A DNA stretch of 64,000 nt from Rhodococcus spongiicola (GTDB lineage Bacteria > Actinomycetota > Actinomycetes > Mycobacteriales > Mycobacteriaceae), in NCBI RefSeq assembly GCF_004011835.1, contig NZ_RKLN01000007.1, forward strand, positions 142,597-206,596, in the 5' to 3' direction. A program made the position numbers and the translations under genes. Below the pieces are notes generated by a model, which saw only the letters and a list, made by a program, of their open reading frames with translations, did not search any database and was not told where the DNA came from. Shown piece by piece: positions 8,562 through 17,055 of this stretch; the stretch's first letter is position 1, and each line of letters opens with the position of its first letter.

Positions 8562-8602
8562 AGATCCCGGACGGTTGACTGCCCTCGAAGCCTATGAAGG
8601 GT

Positions 8603-9862
8603 CTATTGGAAGCACCCCGCGTAGCCCTCGTTGTCGAACGTCTCGGCCGAACAGTACGTAACCACTGGGTAGTACTCGCCCATAGTCGCGGCGGGATCTG
8701 CACCATCGGCCTGCGCGGCCTGGATCGACATCGGGTAGAAGGTGTCCGTCGGCAGCATGTTCCGCCAGATCAGCACCTTTCGCTCAACATCTGTCGAGCC
8801 CCATGGCAGCACAGTGACCGACGAATCGGCATTCGACGGGACGTCTTCCGGTGCGGCGACGACGTAGGTGTACCAGCCTTCGGCGTCGAGTGCGGTCTCG
8901 AAGTCTCCGGCGCAGGCGACCACCGGGAAGGGAAGAACGAGGTCGTTCTGACACATGGACCAGTACCTGAGCTGCTGGTCGGGATCGAGCGGGGATTCGC
9001 CCGCGCTGGTGTTCGGGAACGTAGGTGCCTTCCCGCGGATTACGGCAATGCGCCCGGGCTCGTAGGTCAGTTGCGCGCTGATGTACTTGTTGTCGCCGTT
9101 CGGGAAGAGGCCCGCGGTTCTCTGGGGGTTCGTGAAGGTTGCCTCGGGTGCGTCACCAAGCAAGGAGTCCAATAGCGACGGTCGTCCCTCCGGTCGCAGA
9201 CCGGTCATAAGACCGGATCCCCCGGAAGCCTGATACCCGAACGGCTCGGAGCACGGCTGTATGGGCACTTCGTTTCCCCTGATGTTGTAGCGCACCTCCG
9301 GAAGTGGGACGCCGCCACTCTGAGACGCCGCGTCGTCCGGCACATACACGCGATAGATGAGGAATCCGACCGGACCACCGCCGGGCCGGAGCGCCTGGAT
9401 CTCATTGCGGGCGTGGTCAGCCGGCCCCGACACCAGCGTCGCGGTCCACTGGCGCTCGTCGGGGGAGAGGTTCTCTGCCGGCGAATCGGAGAAGGGATTG
9501 CTACTCCCAGCGTCAGGGGAAATCAGCGCATCGCGGAGAGTGTCGATCGTGTCGAGCCCGGTGCCATACGTATTGAGCGAAAAGTAGCGCGCCGCAGGGT
9601 AGTTGCCGGATAGCTCGATCGAGGTCTCGGGACCGAGCGCGTAGGGAAGCACCCAGTAGGTTGCGTTCGTGTCGGGGAAAGCGATGTTCCCGACCTCACC
9701 GTCGGACATGAACCGCCAGGCACACATACCGCGGTCGGATGTGTCCACGGCCTCCGATGACTGCGCGAGAGCCGATGGGGCGACAAGCATGGCGGACACT
9801 GACGCGGCCGCCGCCGCACAAGCTAAGAGGCTGCGCCTGATTGATCCAGAAGGTTTCCGCAC
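8603..9862 (-). CDS. secreted protein, DUF1214-like
   Basis: A 419-aa exported protein read from the GTG at 9862, with GGATCGGAG five bases upstream. Residues 1-34 are a signal peptide (KPSGSIRRS, an alanine-rich core, cleavage near SALAQ). The mature protein contains CAWRF, the strand motif AARYFSLNTYG, NPFSD, LIYRVYVPDD and LPEVRYNI, reminiscent of DUF1214/DUF1254 beta-sandwich proteins. Four cysteines near the end (CQND, CAGD, CSAE, CFQ) could form disulfides. Function is unknown. It is a single-gene unit ending at the 8528-8561 hairpin. The family name is tentative, but export is clear from the sequence. Confidence 0.7.
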   Translation of the reverse strand: MRKPSGSIRRSLLACAAAAASVSAMLVAPSALAQSSEAVDTSDRGMCAWRFMSDGEVGNIAFPDTNATYWVLPYALGPETSIELSGNYPAARYFSLNTYGTGLDTIDTLRDALISPDAGSSNPFSDSPAENLSPDERQWTATLVSGPADHARNEIQALRPGGGPVGFLIYRVYVPDDAASQSGGVPLPEVRYNIRGNEVPIQPCSEPFGYQASGGSGLMTGLRPEGRPSLLDSLLGDAPEATFTNPQRTAGLFPNGDNKYISAQLTYEPGRIAVIRGKAPTFPNTSAGESPLDPDQQLRYWSMCQNDLVLPFPVVACAGDFETALDAEGWYTYVVAAPEDVPSNADSSVTVLPWGSTDVERKVLIWRNMLPTDTFYPMSIQAAQADGADPAATMGEYYPVVTYCSAETFDNEGYAGCFQ

Positions 9863-10037
9863 TGGTACTCCGATCCTGTTCTTGTACTCGACCGCGGTGG
9901 TTCCGTGGAGTTGATCTGAACCGCCCCTGTATGTCAAGAGACTGTCTCGAACGGCAGCTCAACGGGTCGCCGGGATGTGTCGCGACCGAAGTAAGCGTCC
10001 TCGAGTTCGACGCTGAACCACTCGGGGCTTCCGCCCT

Positions 10038-10335
10038 TCAGCGATGGGGGTTGCCCCACCCTTGTCGCCGTTCACCATCGCCGCCCACGTGGTGTGGGGT
10101 GTCCGGGAGTCGGTCTCGGTTGCAGCGGCGCAGGTTGCATCGTAGGTGGGTGGCTCGAGCGCCCGGTGTTCGAGCCTCCCTTGGAGACGGGGGTGACGTG
10201 GTCGGCGCTGGCGCTCATCGGGTCCGGGTAGGACAGGTCGGGGTCGATCCATTGACCGCATAGGGCGCGCACTCCCGAGGTGCGCAGGATCCGCTCGCGG
10301 TGGCGGCGGTATGTGAGATGTCCGGTGCGACTCAT
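10038..10335 (-). pseudogene. frameshifted phage-type HNH endonuclease
   Basis: The minus-strand frame from the ATG at 10335 encodes SRTGHLTYRR, LCGQWIDPDLSYPDP, then SADHVTPVSKGGSNT, the first half of a phage HNH nuclease. The expected continuation NLRRCNRDRLPD appears in another frame at 10136-10104 and runs to a stop at 10038. The intervening segment is scrambled. So the Cys/His/Asn metal site is split between frames and the enzyme is dead. The start overlaps the stop of the upstream 60-aa gene (ATGA), as in phage terminase regions. This is a relic of a phage or homing-type element. Confidence 0.75.
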
Positions 10336-10514
10336 CGCTTCAGCCGCGCCCACCCGCGCGGCTTTGGTTCTTCATCCGGGTCGTCGTCGGCGATGTGGAG
10401 GTGGATGTGGATGTCGCCGCTCGGCTCACCGTCGGGCCCGTTGCCGAGGATGGGGTTGCCGATGCGGATCAGGACGTGACCGGTGATGTCTGTGATCGCC
10501 TTCACAGGATCCAT
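10332..10514 (-). CDS. phage-like small acidic protein
   Basis: A 60-aa ORF starting at the ATG at 10514, containing GNPILGNGPDGEPSG, the alternating strand IHIHLHIADDDPDEE and a basic end RGWARLKR. Its TGA overlaps the ATG of the broken HNH gene. A short acidic gene directly before an HNH gene is common in actinophages, so it is probably part of the same relic. No function is recognised, and it may no longer be expressed. Confidence 0.45.
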   Translation of the reverse strand: MDPVKAITDITGHVLIRIGNPILGNGPDGEPSGDIHIHLHIADDDPDEEPKPRGWARLKR

Positions 10515-10621
10515 GCCGCCTACTTGGTGTAGCTTGCTTCACGCCCGGGGGGGATTGCTCGCGTTCTCTCGAGATGCCACCGGTGCACCACCAGATACGG
10601 AGAACGAGGGAAGAGAATTCC

Positions 10622-11116
10622 TTGATCAAGTCAGTACGTGCCGTTGCCACCGCAGCCCTGGCCGCCCCGCTCCTGGCCGCCGTGTTCGCCGCGCCAGCCA
10701 ACGCCGCACCCGGGGAAGTCAACCTCTCTGCTGAGGTCCAGGGCAACGACGTTTGGGTCACCATCAGCAACGACAACCAGTTGCCGGTCCTCTGCAATTG
10801 GGAGGTAACGAACGGCGATCCTGAGGCCTTCTTCGCCCCGATCCTCCTGCGGCTGGTCGAACCGGGCGGTGAGGATCGCGTCGGGCTGACCTTGGAGGAT
10901 GGCAACTATCACGTCACCTGGAACTGCACCAACCTCTTCGAGGAATGGGGGACGACGGTCGAGAACGGGCCCGCAACAGCCGCCCCATTCCCGTTCACCA
11001 TCCCGGCTAGTACCGACGACGGCAACGACGACAGCGCCGACACCGGCAGCCTCGGCAGCCTGGGCAGTGCCTCTGGAAGCCTGGGCAGCACGTCCGGCAG
11101 CTTCGGCAGTTCCTAA
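10622..11116 (+). CDS. secreted protein with FTIP domain and GSLGS repeat tail
   Basis: A 164-aa protein from a TTG at 10622, preceded by GAGGGAAGAG. Residues 1-29 are a signal peptide (KSVRAVATAAL to PANA, cleavage before APGE). The mature part has two cysteines, in VLCNWEV and VTWNCTNLF, suggesting a small disulfide-linked beta domain, and the block PFPFTIPASTDDG. A 23-residue tail of GSLGS, SGSLG and SGSFGSS units ends at the stop. A family terminator follows after 11 bp. It resembles the truncated gene at 1394-1672 and shares its tail with 12060-12602. Role unknown; cell-surface or secreted. Confidence 0.72.
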   Translation: MIKSVRAVATAALAAPLLAAVFAAPANAAPGEVNLSAEVQGNDVWVTISNDNQLPVLCNWEVTNGDPEAFFAPILLRLVEPGGEDRVGLTLEDGNYHVTWNCTNLFEEWGTTVENGPATAAPFPFTIPASTDDGNDDSADTGSLGSLGSASGSLGSTSGSFGSS

Positions 11117-11458
11117 CCGCCCCTTCGTGGCCCGGCACCATCACCGTGTCGGGCCAGAAGTCTGTTCGGGCGCGCTGTTCGTTCGCTCGTGTTGGTTTGG
11201 GTCCGCCTCACGGCATACTCGCAGGCCAATTGGTTGTGTTGCCATGGAAACCAAGCGTCGCGCACCGCGTTCGGTGTGAGGAGGTAGCCGCCTGGGGTCT
11301 GCGCGGCTATCAGTACCTCCCTACCTGATTGGACGGGGTGCCCGAAATGACTTTGTTATCGCCGCCTGTCGATTGGCCGATAGCCTTCCATAGGGTTGCC
11401 AATTCACCCCAGCCCTAACGGGTCTCAGCCCGGTCGACTTCAGGGAGGGATTCTCACA
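11117..11458. other. intergenic leader between the two module genes
   Basis: The 342 bp hold the terminator at 11128-11156 and, from 11335, a leader nearly identical to the inverse of 1186-1308. No ORF here looks coding. The conserved 120 bp before the ATG probably carry the promoter and untranslated leader of the 11459 gene. Confidence 0.5.
11128..11156 (+). terminator. family terminator after 10622-11116
   Basis: TGGCCCGGCAC and GTGTCGGGCCA form an 11-bp stem with one G-T pair around a 7-nt loop, 11 bp after the stop. Confidence 0.7.
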
Positions 11459-11564
11459 ATGGGTTTCATTCGGAAGGCGATGGTCGTCGTCGCTGTCACG
11501 TCAGGACTCGTCGCTGGCGGATCTGGCATCGCCCAGGCCAACACCAGAGCAGTCGACCCCAGCC
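11335..11564 (+). repeat. inverted repeat copy B (promoter, leader, signal peptide)
   Basis: Partner of 1081-1308 in opposite orientation, about 10 kb away. The ribosome site GGGAGGGA and the first roughly 30 codons are nearly identical; the leader differs at about 15% of positions. Confidence 0.85.
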
Positions 11565-11758
11565 TCCCGGCGTGGTCGACGGGCTCCTGGATACCGGCAG
11601 GATCGCTCATCGACATCATCACAGACCCCGACGCAGGCCCGCTCGAATATGCCGCATTCTCCGTAGTGTTCCCCTTCGCGTTCACAGCTCATATGGTGGT
11701 CTGCTTGAGCGTCCCTAACGAGAACCTTTCTGTGCGGGGGGTGTTGGGGTGCGACTAG
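11459..11758 (+). CDS. secreted small protein, MGFIRKAM family, truncated tail
   Basis: A 99-aa protein with the same signal peptide (MGFIRKAM to GIAQA) as 844-1185. The mature sequence is different: SWIPAGSLIDIITDPD, then a hydrophobic segment and CLSVPNENLSVRG, ending in VLGCD. Just downstream, at 11790-11801, the family ending GGC AGT TCC TAA (Gly-Ser-Ser-stop) is present in a different frame and is followed by the family terminator. The protein has apparently lost the tail through a frameshift or early stop. It is preceded by AGGGAGGGA nine bases before the ATG. Probably exported; function unknown. Confidence 0.6.
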   Translation: MGFIRKAMVVVAVTSGLVAGGSGIAQANTRAVDPSLPAWSTGSWIPAGSLIDIITDPDAGPLEYAAFSVVFPFAFTAHMVVCLSVPNENLSVRGVLGCD

Positions 11759-11811
11759 CTAGTTCCTTCCGGTCCGGAAGCTGCAGACTGGCAGTTCCTA
11801 ACCGGCCCTTC

Positions 11812-11842
11812 CTGGCCCGGCACAATCACGGTGTCGGGCCAG
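11812..11842 (+). terminator. family terminator after 11459-11758
   Basis: CTGGCCCGGCAC and GTGTCGGGCCAG flank a 7-nt loop. It lies 54 bp after the actual stop but only 10 bp after the out-of-frame Gly-Ser-Ser-stop, supporting recent loss of the tail. From 11843 to 12059 no gene is seen; this stretch should carry the promoter of 12060. Confidence 0.65.
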
Positions 11843-12059
11843 AAGCATGTTCGGCCTACTCGACCGTGGCCAGGTAGACTTCATCGATCGTCTTCCGTGG
11901 CTAACGGTATTCGGTGGCTCATATTCTGCGGCCGTTGGGTTTTCAGTACTGGTGGCGGGAACACGTCTCGTGTCGGTCTCGTTCAGTCGAACCCAGTTCA
12001 GCAGCGTCTACGTGTTAGTGTCCTTGCGCTCTGCAACTAATCAGATGAATGAGGGGGAC

Positions 12060-12602
12060 ATGAATACACGCACCACCATTCGCCGCGGGCTCTCGACGGT
12101 GGCCCTTGCCAGTACGGCAGCCCTTGCAATCCCAGGCACAGCATTCGCTGTCGAGGCACCAAACGTCACCGTCGCAACCGGGATCAACACTGCGACATTC
12201 ACCATCACGGCCCCGGAATCGGCGTTGGCGGGCTGCCTTGGCCCGTGGATCCACACTGAGGCAGACGCGATAGCGATACTGAACAGTCCCACGCTCGATG
12301 TCGCGAACAATCCTCTGAACTGGTTGGTAGGGAATCCGGTGTCGCCGATCACCCCTAACGGCGACCGCAACTCTGATGGGTCTCTGAACTACGTATACCC
12401 CGAACCCGGTCAGACGGAAGTCGCCAAGATTCCCTACATCGCTGACGGAGAATACGTCGCCGGCTCTCTTTGCATGGGGTGGGACGGTGCGGCCACCTGG
12501 GCCCTGACACAGACACCGTTCACCATCGGTAGCCCGGACTCGAGCCCTGGACCCGGCGGATCTGCAACCGGCAGCCTCGGATCGCTGTCGTTCGGGTCGT
12601 AA
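12060..12602 (+). CDS. secreted protein with GSLGSLSFGS tail
   Basis: A 180-aa protein from the ATG at 12060 with GAGGGGG three bases upstream. Residues 1-29 form a signal peptide (NTRTTIRRG, a hydrophobic core, cleavage near TAFAV). The mature part has two cysteines (AGCLGPW and SLCMGWDG), a beta-rich core and the block TPFTIGSPDSS, a variant of the PFTIP block in 10622-11116. It ends in GSATGSLGSLSFGS. No copy of the family terminator follows. It is the last accessory gene before hisH, 96 bp downstream. Function unknown. Confidence 0.7.
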   Translation: MNTRTTIRRGLSTVALASTAALAIPGTAFAVEAPNVTVATGINTATFTITAPESALAGCLGPWIHTEADAIAILNSPTLDVANNPLNWLVGNPVSPITPNGDRNSDGSLNYVYPEPGQTEVAKIPYIADGEYVAGSLCMGWDGAATWALTQTPFTIGSPDSSPGPGGSATGSLGSLSFGS

Positions 12603-12698
12603 GGCATTCGATCTCTTGATCTAGTCGTGCCGAAAGAACGGAAGATGGCCGCCCGGCCGCCGGTCGGGGCACTGGGTCCGGGTGGATAGAGTGCTCCC

Positions 12699-13328
12699 AT
12701 GAGTTCCGTCGCCCTCCTCGACTATGGATCCGGGAATCTCCACTCGGCCGAGCGTGCCCTCGCCCGTGTCGGGGCGGATGTCACCGTCACCTCCGATCCC
12801 CGGATTGCGCTCGCGGCCGACGGCCTCGTGGTTCCCGGAGTCGGCGCCTTCGCGGCCTGCATGGAGGGGCTGCTCGAGGTCAAGGGTGATCGGATCATCG
12901 GTCAGCGGCTGGCCGGTGGGCGCCCTGTTCTGGGTATCTGTGTCGGCATGCAGATTCTGTTCGAGCGTGGCGTCGAGTTCGGCGTCGAGGCTGAGGGCTG
13001 CGGCGAGTGGCCCGGCACCGTCGAACGACTCGAGGCCGACGTTCTGCCCCACATGGGATGGAACACCGTCCAAGCTCCCGACGACAGCGTCCTGTTCGCC
13101 GGCATGGACGCCGACACGCGCTTCTACTTCGTGCACTCGTACGCGGCGCGCACATGGGAGTTGCCGCCGTCCGATCACATCGCTCCTCCCAAACTGACGT
13201 GGGCCGAGCACGGCGACCCGTTCCTGGCCGCCGTCGAGAACGGGCCCTTGTCGGCGACCCAGTTCCATCCGGAGAAGTCCGGTGATGCCGGCGCGCATCT
13301 ACTGGAGAACTGGGTCCGCAGTCTGTGA
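12699..13328 (+). CDS. hisH: imidazole glycerol phosphate synthase, glutaminase subunit
   Basis: A 209-aa class I glutamine amidotransferase that feeds ammonia to HisF for imidazole glycerol phosphate and AICAR formation in histidine synthesis. The triad is visible: Cys81 in GICVGMQ, and His190 and Glu192 in FHPEKSG. PGVGAF (residues 46-51) is the oxyanion-strand motif. Length is normal. The ATG at 12699 is preceded by no his gene; instead a secreted-protein gene lies 96 bp upstream, with a TAGAGT -10-like box at 12688. The usual upstream hisD-hisC-hisB block is absent, so hisH appears to head this transcription unit. Confidence 0.96.
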   Translation: MSSVALLDYGSGNLHSAERALARVGADVTVTSDPRIALAADGLVVPGVGAFAACMEGLLEVKGDRIIGQRLAGGRPVLGICVGMQILFERGVEFGVEAEGCGEWPGTVERLEADVLPHMGWNTVQAPDDSVLFAGMDADTRFYFVHSYAARTWELPPSDHIAPPKLTWAEHGDPFLAAVENGPLSATQFHPEKSGDAGAHLLENWVRSL

Positions 13329-13408
13329 CTAGGTGACCGGCGTCTCCAAGACCCGGCGGCCGCGACCCGGCACCTGGCCAGCGGCAGTGACCCGCTAGGA
13401 TCGGCGCA

Positions 13409-14143
13409 GTGAGCCTGGTCCTTTTGCCTGCTGTAGATGTCGCCAACGGTGAAGCTGTTCGCCTCGTTCAGGGAGAGGCGGGAAGCGAGACCAGATACGG
13501 TGCGCCCCGTGAAGCCGCCCTCGCGTGGCAGAACGACGGTGCCGAGTGGGTGCATCTGGTCGATCTCGACGCCGCGTTCGGCCGCGGATCCAACCGCGAG
13601 TTGCTGGCCGCCGTCGTCGGTGAACTCGACGTCAAGGTGGAGTTGTCCGGCGGTATCCGCGACGACGATTCCCTCAAGGCCGCCCTCGCGACCGGGTGTG
13701 CGCGGGTGAACCTCGGCACCGCCGCCGTGGAAAACCCCGAGTGGTGTGCCCGCGCCATTGCCAAGCACGGCGAGCGCATCGCCGTCGGCCTCGACGTCAA
13801 GCTGATCGACGGCGACTATCGCCTGCGTGGTAGGGGCTGGGTGTCCGACGGCGGTGACCTGTGGGAGGTCCTCGAGCGCCTCAACCGCGATGGCTGCTCC
13901 CGCTACGTCGTCACCGACGTCAGTAAGGACGGCACTCTGACCGGCCCCAACCTCGAACTGCTGAGCGCCGTATGCGCAGCCACCGATGCGCCGGTCGTCG
14001 CCTCCGGTGGTGTCTCCACGATCGGCGACCTCGAGGCCATCTCGGGTCTCGTCGACGAGGGAGTCGAAGGGTCCATTGTCGGCAAGGCGCTCTACGCCGG
14101 ACGGTTCACACTCCCCGAGGCGCTCGCAGCGGTCTCACGCTAG
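13409..14143 (+). CDS. priA: phosphoribosyl isomerase A (HisA/TrpF bifunctional)
   Basis: A 244-aa (beta/alpha)8 barrel isomerising ProFAR to PRFAR in histidine synthesis. In actinobacteria lacking trpF it also isomerises phosphoribosyl anthranilate for tryptophan synthesis. Asp10 (LPAVDVANG) and Asp170 ([10 protein letters not shown]) are the catalytic pair; GGIRDDDS and ASGGVST are phosphate-binding loops. The GTG at 13409 lies 80 bp after hisH. No trpF occurs beside the trp genes 5 kb downstream, which fits dual function. Confidence 0.95.
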   Translation: MSLVLLPAVDVANGEAVRLVQGEAGSETRYGAPREAALAWQNDGAEWVHLVDLDAAFGRGSNRELLAAVVGELDVKVELSGGIRDDDSLKAALATGCARVNLGTAAVENPEWCARAIAKHGERIAVGLDVKLIDGDYRLRGRGWVSDGGDLWEVLERLNRDGCSRYVVTDVSKDGTLTGPNLELLSAVCAATDAPVVASGGVSTIGDLEAISGLVDEGVEGSIVGKALYAGRFTLPEALAAVSR

Positions 14144-14156
14144 GACGGCTGCCGCG

Positions 14157-14990
14157 ATGAGCCTGCCCCGGGAGCCGCTGGAGTTGCTCGCGATCGCCGG
14201 CGACGTCCTCGACGGTGCGCGGGACCGGTTCGTCGCGGGCCTCGGTGCCCCCAGCGCGGTGCGCAAGGGCCCGGCAGACTTCGCTACCGCGGTCGATCTC
14301 GAACTGGAACGGCTGATCTCCGCGGAACTCGAAACCCGCACCGGTATCGAGGTACACGGCGAGGAGTTCGGTGGCCCCGAAATGTCGGTCGGCGATGTGT
14401 GGATCCTCGACCCGATAGACGGGACGTACAACTACTCGGCAGGCCTGCCGATGGCAGGGATGCTGCTGGCGCTGTTGCGGGATGGGGATCCCGTCCTCGG
14501 TCTGACGTGGCTGCCGCTGACCGGTGAGCGGTTCGCGGCTGCGCAAGGCGGGCCGGTGCTGCGAAACGGGATCGCGTTGCCGCCATTACAGACCGGCGCA
14601 CTCGCGGACGTAATGGTCGCGTTCGGGGCCTTCAACATCGACAGCCATGGACGAATCCCCGGACAATACCGGTTCGACCTGCTCGGCGAGCTGAGTAGGA
14701 GGTCGTCGCGTGTCCGCATGCACGGATCGACGGGGGTCGACCTCGCCTATACGGCGGCCGGAATACTCGGCGGTGCAGTGGTGTTCGGCCATCACGCGTG
14801 GGACAACGCGGCTGGCGTCGCGCTCGTCCGCGCTGCCGGTGGTGTCGTCACCGACTTGCGTGGTGCGCCCTGGCAGGTGGGCTCGCGGTCAGTATTGGCG
14901 GCCGCCCCCGGTGTGCACGACGAACTGCTCGACATTCTCGACTCTCTGGGAGACCCGGAGAACCGGCCTGAAGGAGGGCCACAACGATGA
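14157..14990 (+). CDS. impA: inositol monophosphatase family protein (impA)
   Basis: A 277-aa Mg-dependent phosphatase of the inositol monophosphatase family. Metal-binding motifs are GEEFGG (near residue 63), [12 protein letters not shown] (near 82-93) and [17 protein letters not shown] (near 213). Actinobacteria place an impA gene between hisA and hisF; proposed roles include inositol phosphate or histidinol phosphate dephosphorylation. The ATG at 14157 lies 13 bp after priA, and the stop overlaps the hisF start by ATGA, so translation is coupled. Confidence 0.9.
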   Translation: MSLPREPLELLAIAGDVLDGARDRFVAGLGAPSAVRKGPADFATAVDLELERLISAELETRTGIEVHGEEFGGPEMSVGDVWILDPIDGTYNYSAGLPMAGMLLALLRDGDPVLGLTWLPLTGERFAAAQGGPVLRNGIALPPLQTGALADVMVAFGAFNIDSHGRIPGQYRFDLLGELSRRSSRVRMHGSTGVDLAYTAAGILGGAVVFGHHAWDNAAGVALVRAAGGVVTDLRGAPWQVGSRSVLAAAPGVHDELLDILDSLGDPENRPEGGPQR

Positions 14991-15760
14991 CTTTGGCTGT
15001 TCGAGTGATCCCGTGTCTGGACGTCGATGCGGGCCGCGTCGTCAAGGGCGTCAACTTCGAGAACCTGCGTGACGCAGGTGATCCCGTCGAGCTTGCCGCG
15101 ACGTACGACGCTCAAGGTGCGGACGAGTTGACGTTCCTCGACGTCACCGCATCGAGCGGTGACCGCGACACCATGCTCGACGTCGTCACCCGCACCGCCG
15201 AGCAGGTCTTCATTCCGCTCACAGTCGGCGGCGGCGTGCGGACCGTGGAGGACGTCGATCGCCTTCTGCGCGCCGGCGCCGACAAAGTCAGCGTCAACAC
15301 CGCCGCCATCGCGCGCCCCGAGGTGCTGCGGGAGATGTCCGAGCGGTTCGGTTCGCAGTGCATCGTGCTCTCGGTCGATGCCCGCATCGTCCCCGAGGGC
15401 CAGCAGCCGACGCCGTCCGGGTGGGAGGTCACCACGCACGGCGGAAAGCGAGGCACCGGTATCGACGCAGTGGAGTGGGCGCAGCGCGGCGCCGAGTTGG
15501 GCGTCGGCGAGATCCTGCTGAACTCGATGGACGCCGACGGCACCAAGGTGGGCTTCGACTTGACGATGATCCGCGCAGTCCGTGCAGCGGTGCATGTGCC
15601 GGTCATCGCGAGCGGCGGAGCCGGCGCCGTCGAGCACTTCGCCCCGGCCGTCGAGGCGGGCGCCGATGCCGTGCTCGCCGCGAGCGTGTTCCACTTCGGA
15701 GAGATGACTATCGGTGACGTCAAAGCAACTATGCGAGCAGAAGGGATCACAGTCCGATGA
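14987..15760 (+). CDS. hisF: imidazole glycerol phosphate synthase, cyclase subunit
   Basis: A 257-aa barrel that, with HisH ammonia, converts PRFAR to imidazole glycerol phosphate and AICAR. Asp12 ([10 protein letters not shown]) and the Asp of LSVDARIV (about residue 131) are the catalytic acids; TVGGGVRT and [10 protein letters not shown] bind phosphate. Length is normal. The start overlaps impA and the stop overlaps hisI, both by ATGA, marking a tightly coupled operon. Confidence 0.97.
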   Translation: MTLAVRVIPCLDVDAGRVVKGVNFENLRDAGDPVELAATYDAQGADELTFLDVTASSGDRDTMLDVVTRTAEQVFIPLTVGGGVRTVEDVDRLLRAGADKVSVNTAAIARPEVLREMSERFGSQCIVLSVDARIVPEGQQPTPSGWEVTTHGGKRGTGIDAVEWAQRGAELGVGEILLNSMDADGTKVGFDLTMIRAVRAAVHVPVIASGGAGAVEHFAPAVEAGADAVLAASVFHFGEMTIGDVKATMRAEGITVR

Positions 15761-16104
15761 GCCTCGATCCATCGATCGCCGCCCGCCTCAAGCGCAACGA
15801 CGCCGGCCTGTTCACTGCTGTTACGCAGGAACGCTCGACCGGTGACGTCCTCATGGTCGCCTGGATGGACGACGAGGCCCTCGCCCGTACCCTCGAGACG
15901 CGCAAGGGCACGTACTACTCCCGCTCGCGGCAGCAGTACTGGGTCAAGGGTGAGACGTCCGGCCACATGCAGTACGTCCACGAAGTGCGCCTCGATTGCG
16001 ACGGTGACACCGTCCTGCTGATCGTCGAGCAGGTCGGCGCCGCGTGTCACACCGGCACCCACACCTGCTTCGACGCCGACGTCCTTCTGCGCCCGGAGTC
16101 CTGA
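15757..16104 (+). CDS. hisI: phosphoribosyl-AMP cyclohydrolase
   Basis: A 115-aa enzyme that opens the purine ring of PR-AMP, the third step of histidine synthesis. It is the stand-alone cyclohydrolase, without the pyrophosphohydrolase (HisE) domain. Visible motifs are [28 protein letters not shown], and the zinc/magnesium residues in RLDCDGD and [12 protein letters not shown]. The ATG overlaps the hisF stop. It appears to be the last his gene here. Confidence 0.96.
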   Translation: MSLDPSIAARLKRNDAGLFTAVTQERSTGDVLMVAWMDDEALARTLETRKGTYYSRSRQQYWVKGETSGHMQYVHEVRLDCDGDTVLLIVEQVGAACHTGTHTCFDADVLLRPES

Positions 16105-16121
16105 ACGGTAAGAATGGTGGG

Positions 16122-16301
16122 ATGCCACTCATCCAGATCAGCCAGACGCCCGGCCTGACGGCCGAGCAGAAGCGTGCCGCGATCGCCGCCGTCACCAAGG
16201 CCTACGCGGAGGCGACCGGCAAGAATGCGTCCAAAGTGTGGGTCACCATCACCGACGTGCCGCGAGAGAACTGGGGTGTCGGAGGCGAACCACTGGGGTG
16301 A
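16122..16301 (+). CDS. 4-oxalocrotonate tautomerase family protein
   Basis: A 59-aa small tautomerase. After Met removal Pro2 (MPLIQIS) becomes the N-terminal catalytic base; LTAEQKRAAIAAVTKA and VWVTITDVPRENWGVGG are typical of the family. It lies 17 bp after hisI and may be co-transcribed, but has no role in histidine synthesis. Substrate unknown. Confidence 0.85.
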   Translation: MPLIQISQTPGLTAEQKRAAIAAVTKAYAEATGKNASKVWVTITDVPRENWGVGGEPLG

Positions 16302-16605
16302 TCGGGCGGTATTCACCGCGATCGTGTAGATGCTCACCCAGCGGATGCGGGTGAGCGGTCGCTGCTACCCACGTTCCGGGTCTCACGGTCTCGACCGCGC
16401 ACTGACGGTTCACGCCTGGCAGCGGCCCGGGTGTTCGACCGTTCGAAGATGATCCGAACCCGAGCTGGAGGCCGGGGCGTCGGGAACCGAGGACTCCAAG
16501 CCCTGATCGAATACCTCCTGATCGATTATCTTTGAGGCATGTAACCGACCAGCTACCCGGTGGGGTGGCTTCTCCTTCGGAAGTCCCGGCGACGAGGAGC
16601 AGCGA
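16302..16605. other. intergenic region, no gene seen
   Basis: 304 bp separate the tautomerase from the next gene. Open frames here have shadow-like composition. A promoter for 16606 is expected in the AT-richer stretch near 16515-16545, but no clear motif is seen. Confidence 0.4.
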
Positions 16606-16974
16606 ATGGGCGGCAATCACATCACCGTGTTCTACAAGTGGACGGCACAGCCAGGGAAGCTCGCGGAACTCGCGTCGATATACGAGAACGTGACCACAGC
16701 CATGGAGCAGAACGAGCCGGGGGCCGAGGCCGTCCACGTATACGTGTCCGAAGAGGACAACGCCGTGTACGTTCGCGACGAGTTCGTCGACGCAGCAGCG
16801 ATGGGCTTCCACCTGCAAAGCACCGCGGCAGAGCACTTCCCCCAGCTGCTCGAGATCGCCACCCCCGGACCGTTCTTCTTCCTCGGAAACGTACCCTCCG
16901 AGCTGAAGCAGGCAACCCATCAGATGCAGCTTGGTGCCGAATTCAGCACTCACGCAGCAGGATTCGACCGATAG
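16606..16974 (+). CDS. ABM-type dimeric alpha/beta-barrel protein
   Basis: A 122-aa protein with the ferredoxin-like pattern of antibiotic-biosynthesis-monooxygenase or quinol-monooxygenase proteins: strand ITVFYKWTAQPGK, a helix, HVYVSEEDNAVYVRDEFVD, and a helix with HLQSTAAEHFPQLLEIA. The ATG at 16606 is preceded by GAGGAGCAGCG. It is monocistronic. Substrate and activity unknown. Confidence 0.65.
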   Translation: MGGNHITVFYKWTAQPGKLAELASIYENVTTAMEQNEPGAEAVHVYVSEEDNAVYVRDEFVDAAAMGFHLQSTAAEHFPQLLEIATPGPFFFLGNVPSELKQATHQMQLGAEFSTHAAGFDR

Positions 16975-17055
16975 ATCACACCGCGATCATCAGATGTGAG
17001 CCGTACTTTCTGCAAGAAGTGTCTCCATCGCGAGGTGCTCGACCGACTCGGAGAG

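Noticed and set aside
16249-16953. Minus-strand 234-codon frame opposite the monooxygenase-like gene
   Set aside because: It runs antisense through a gene with clear alpha/beta-barrel strands and lacks a ribosome site.
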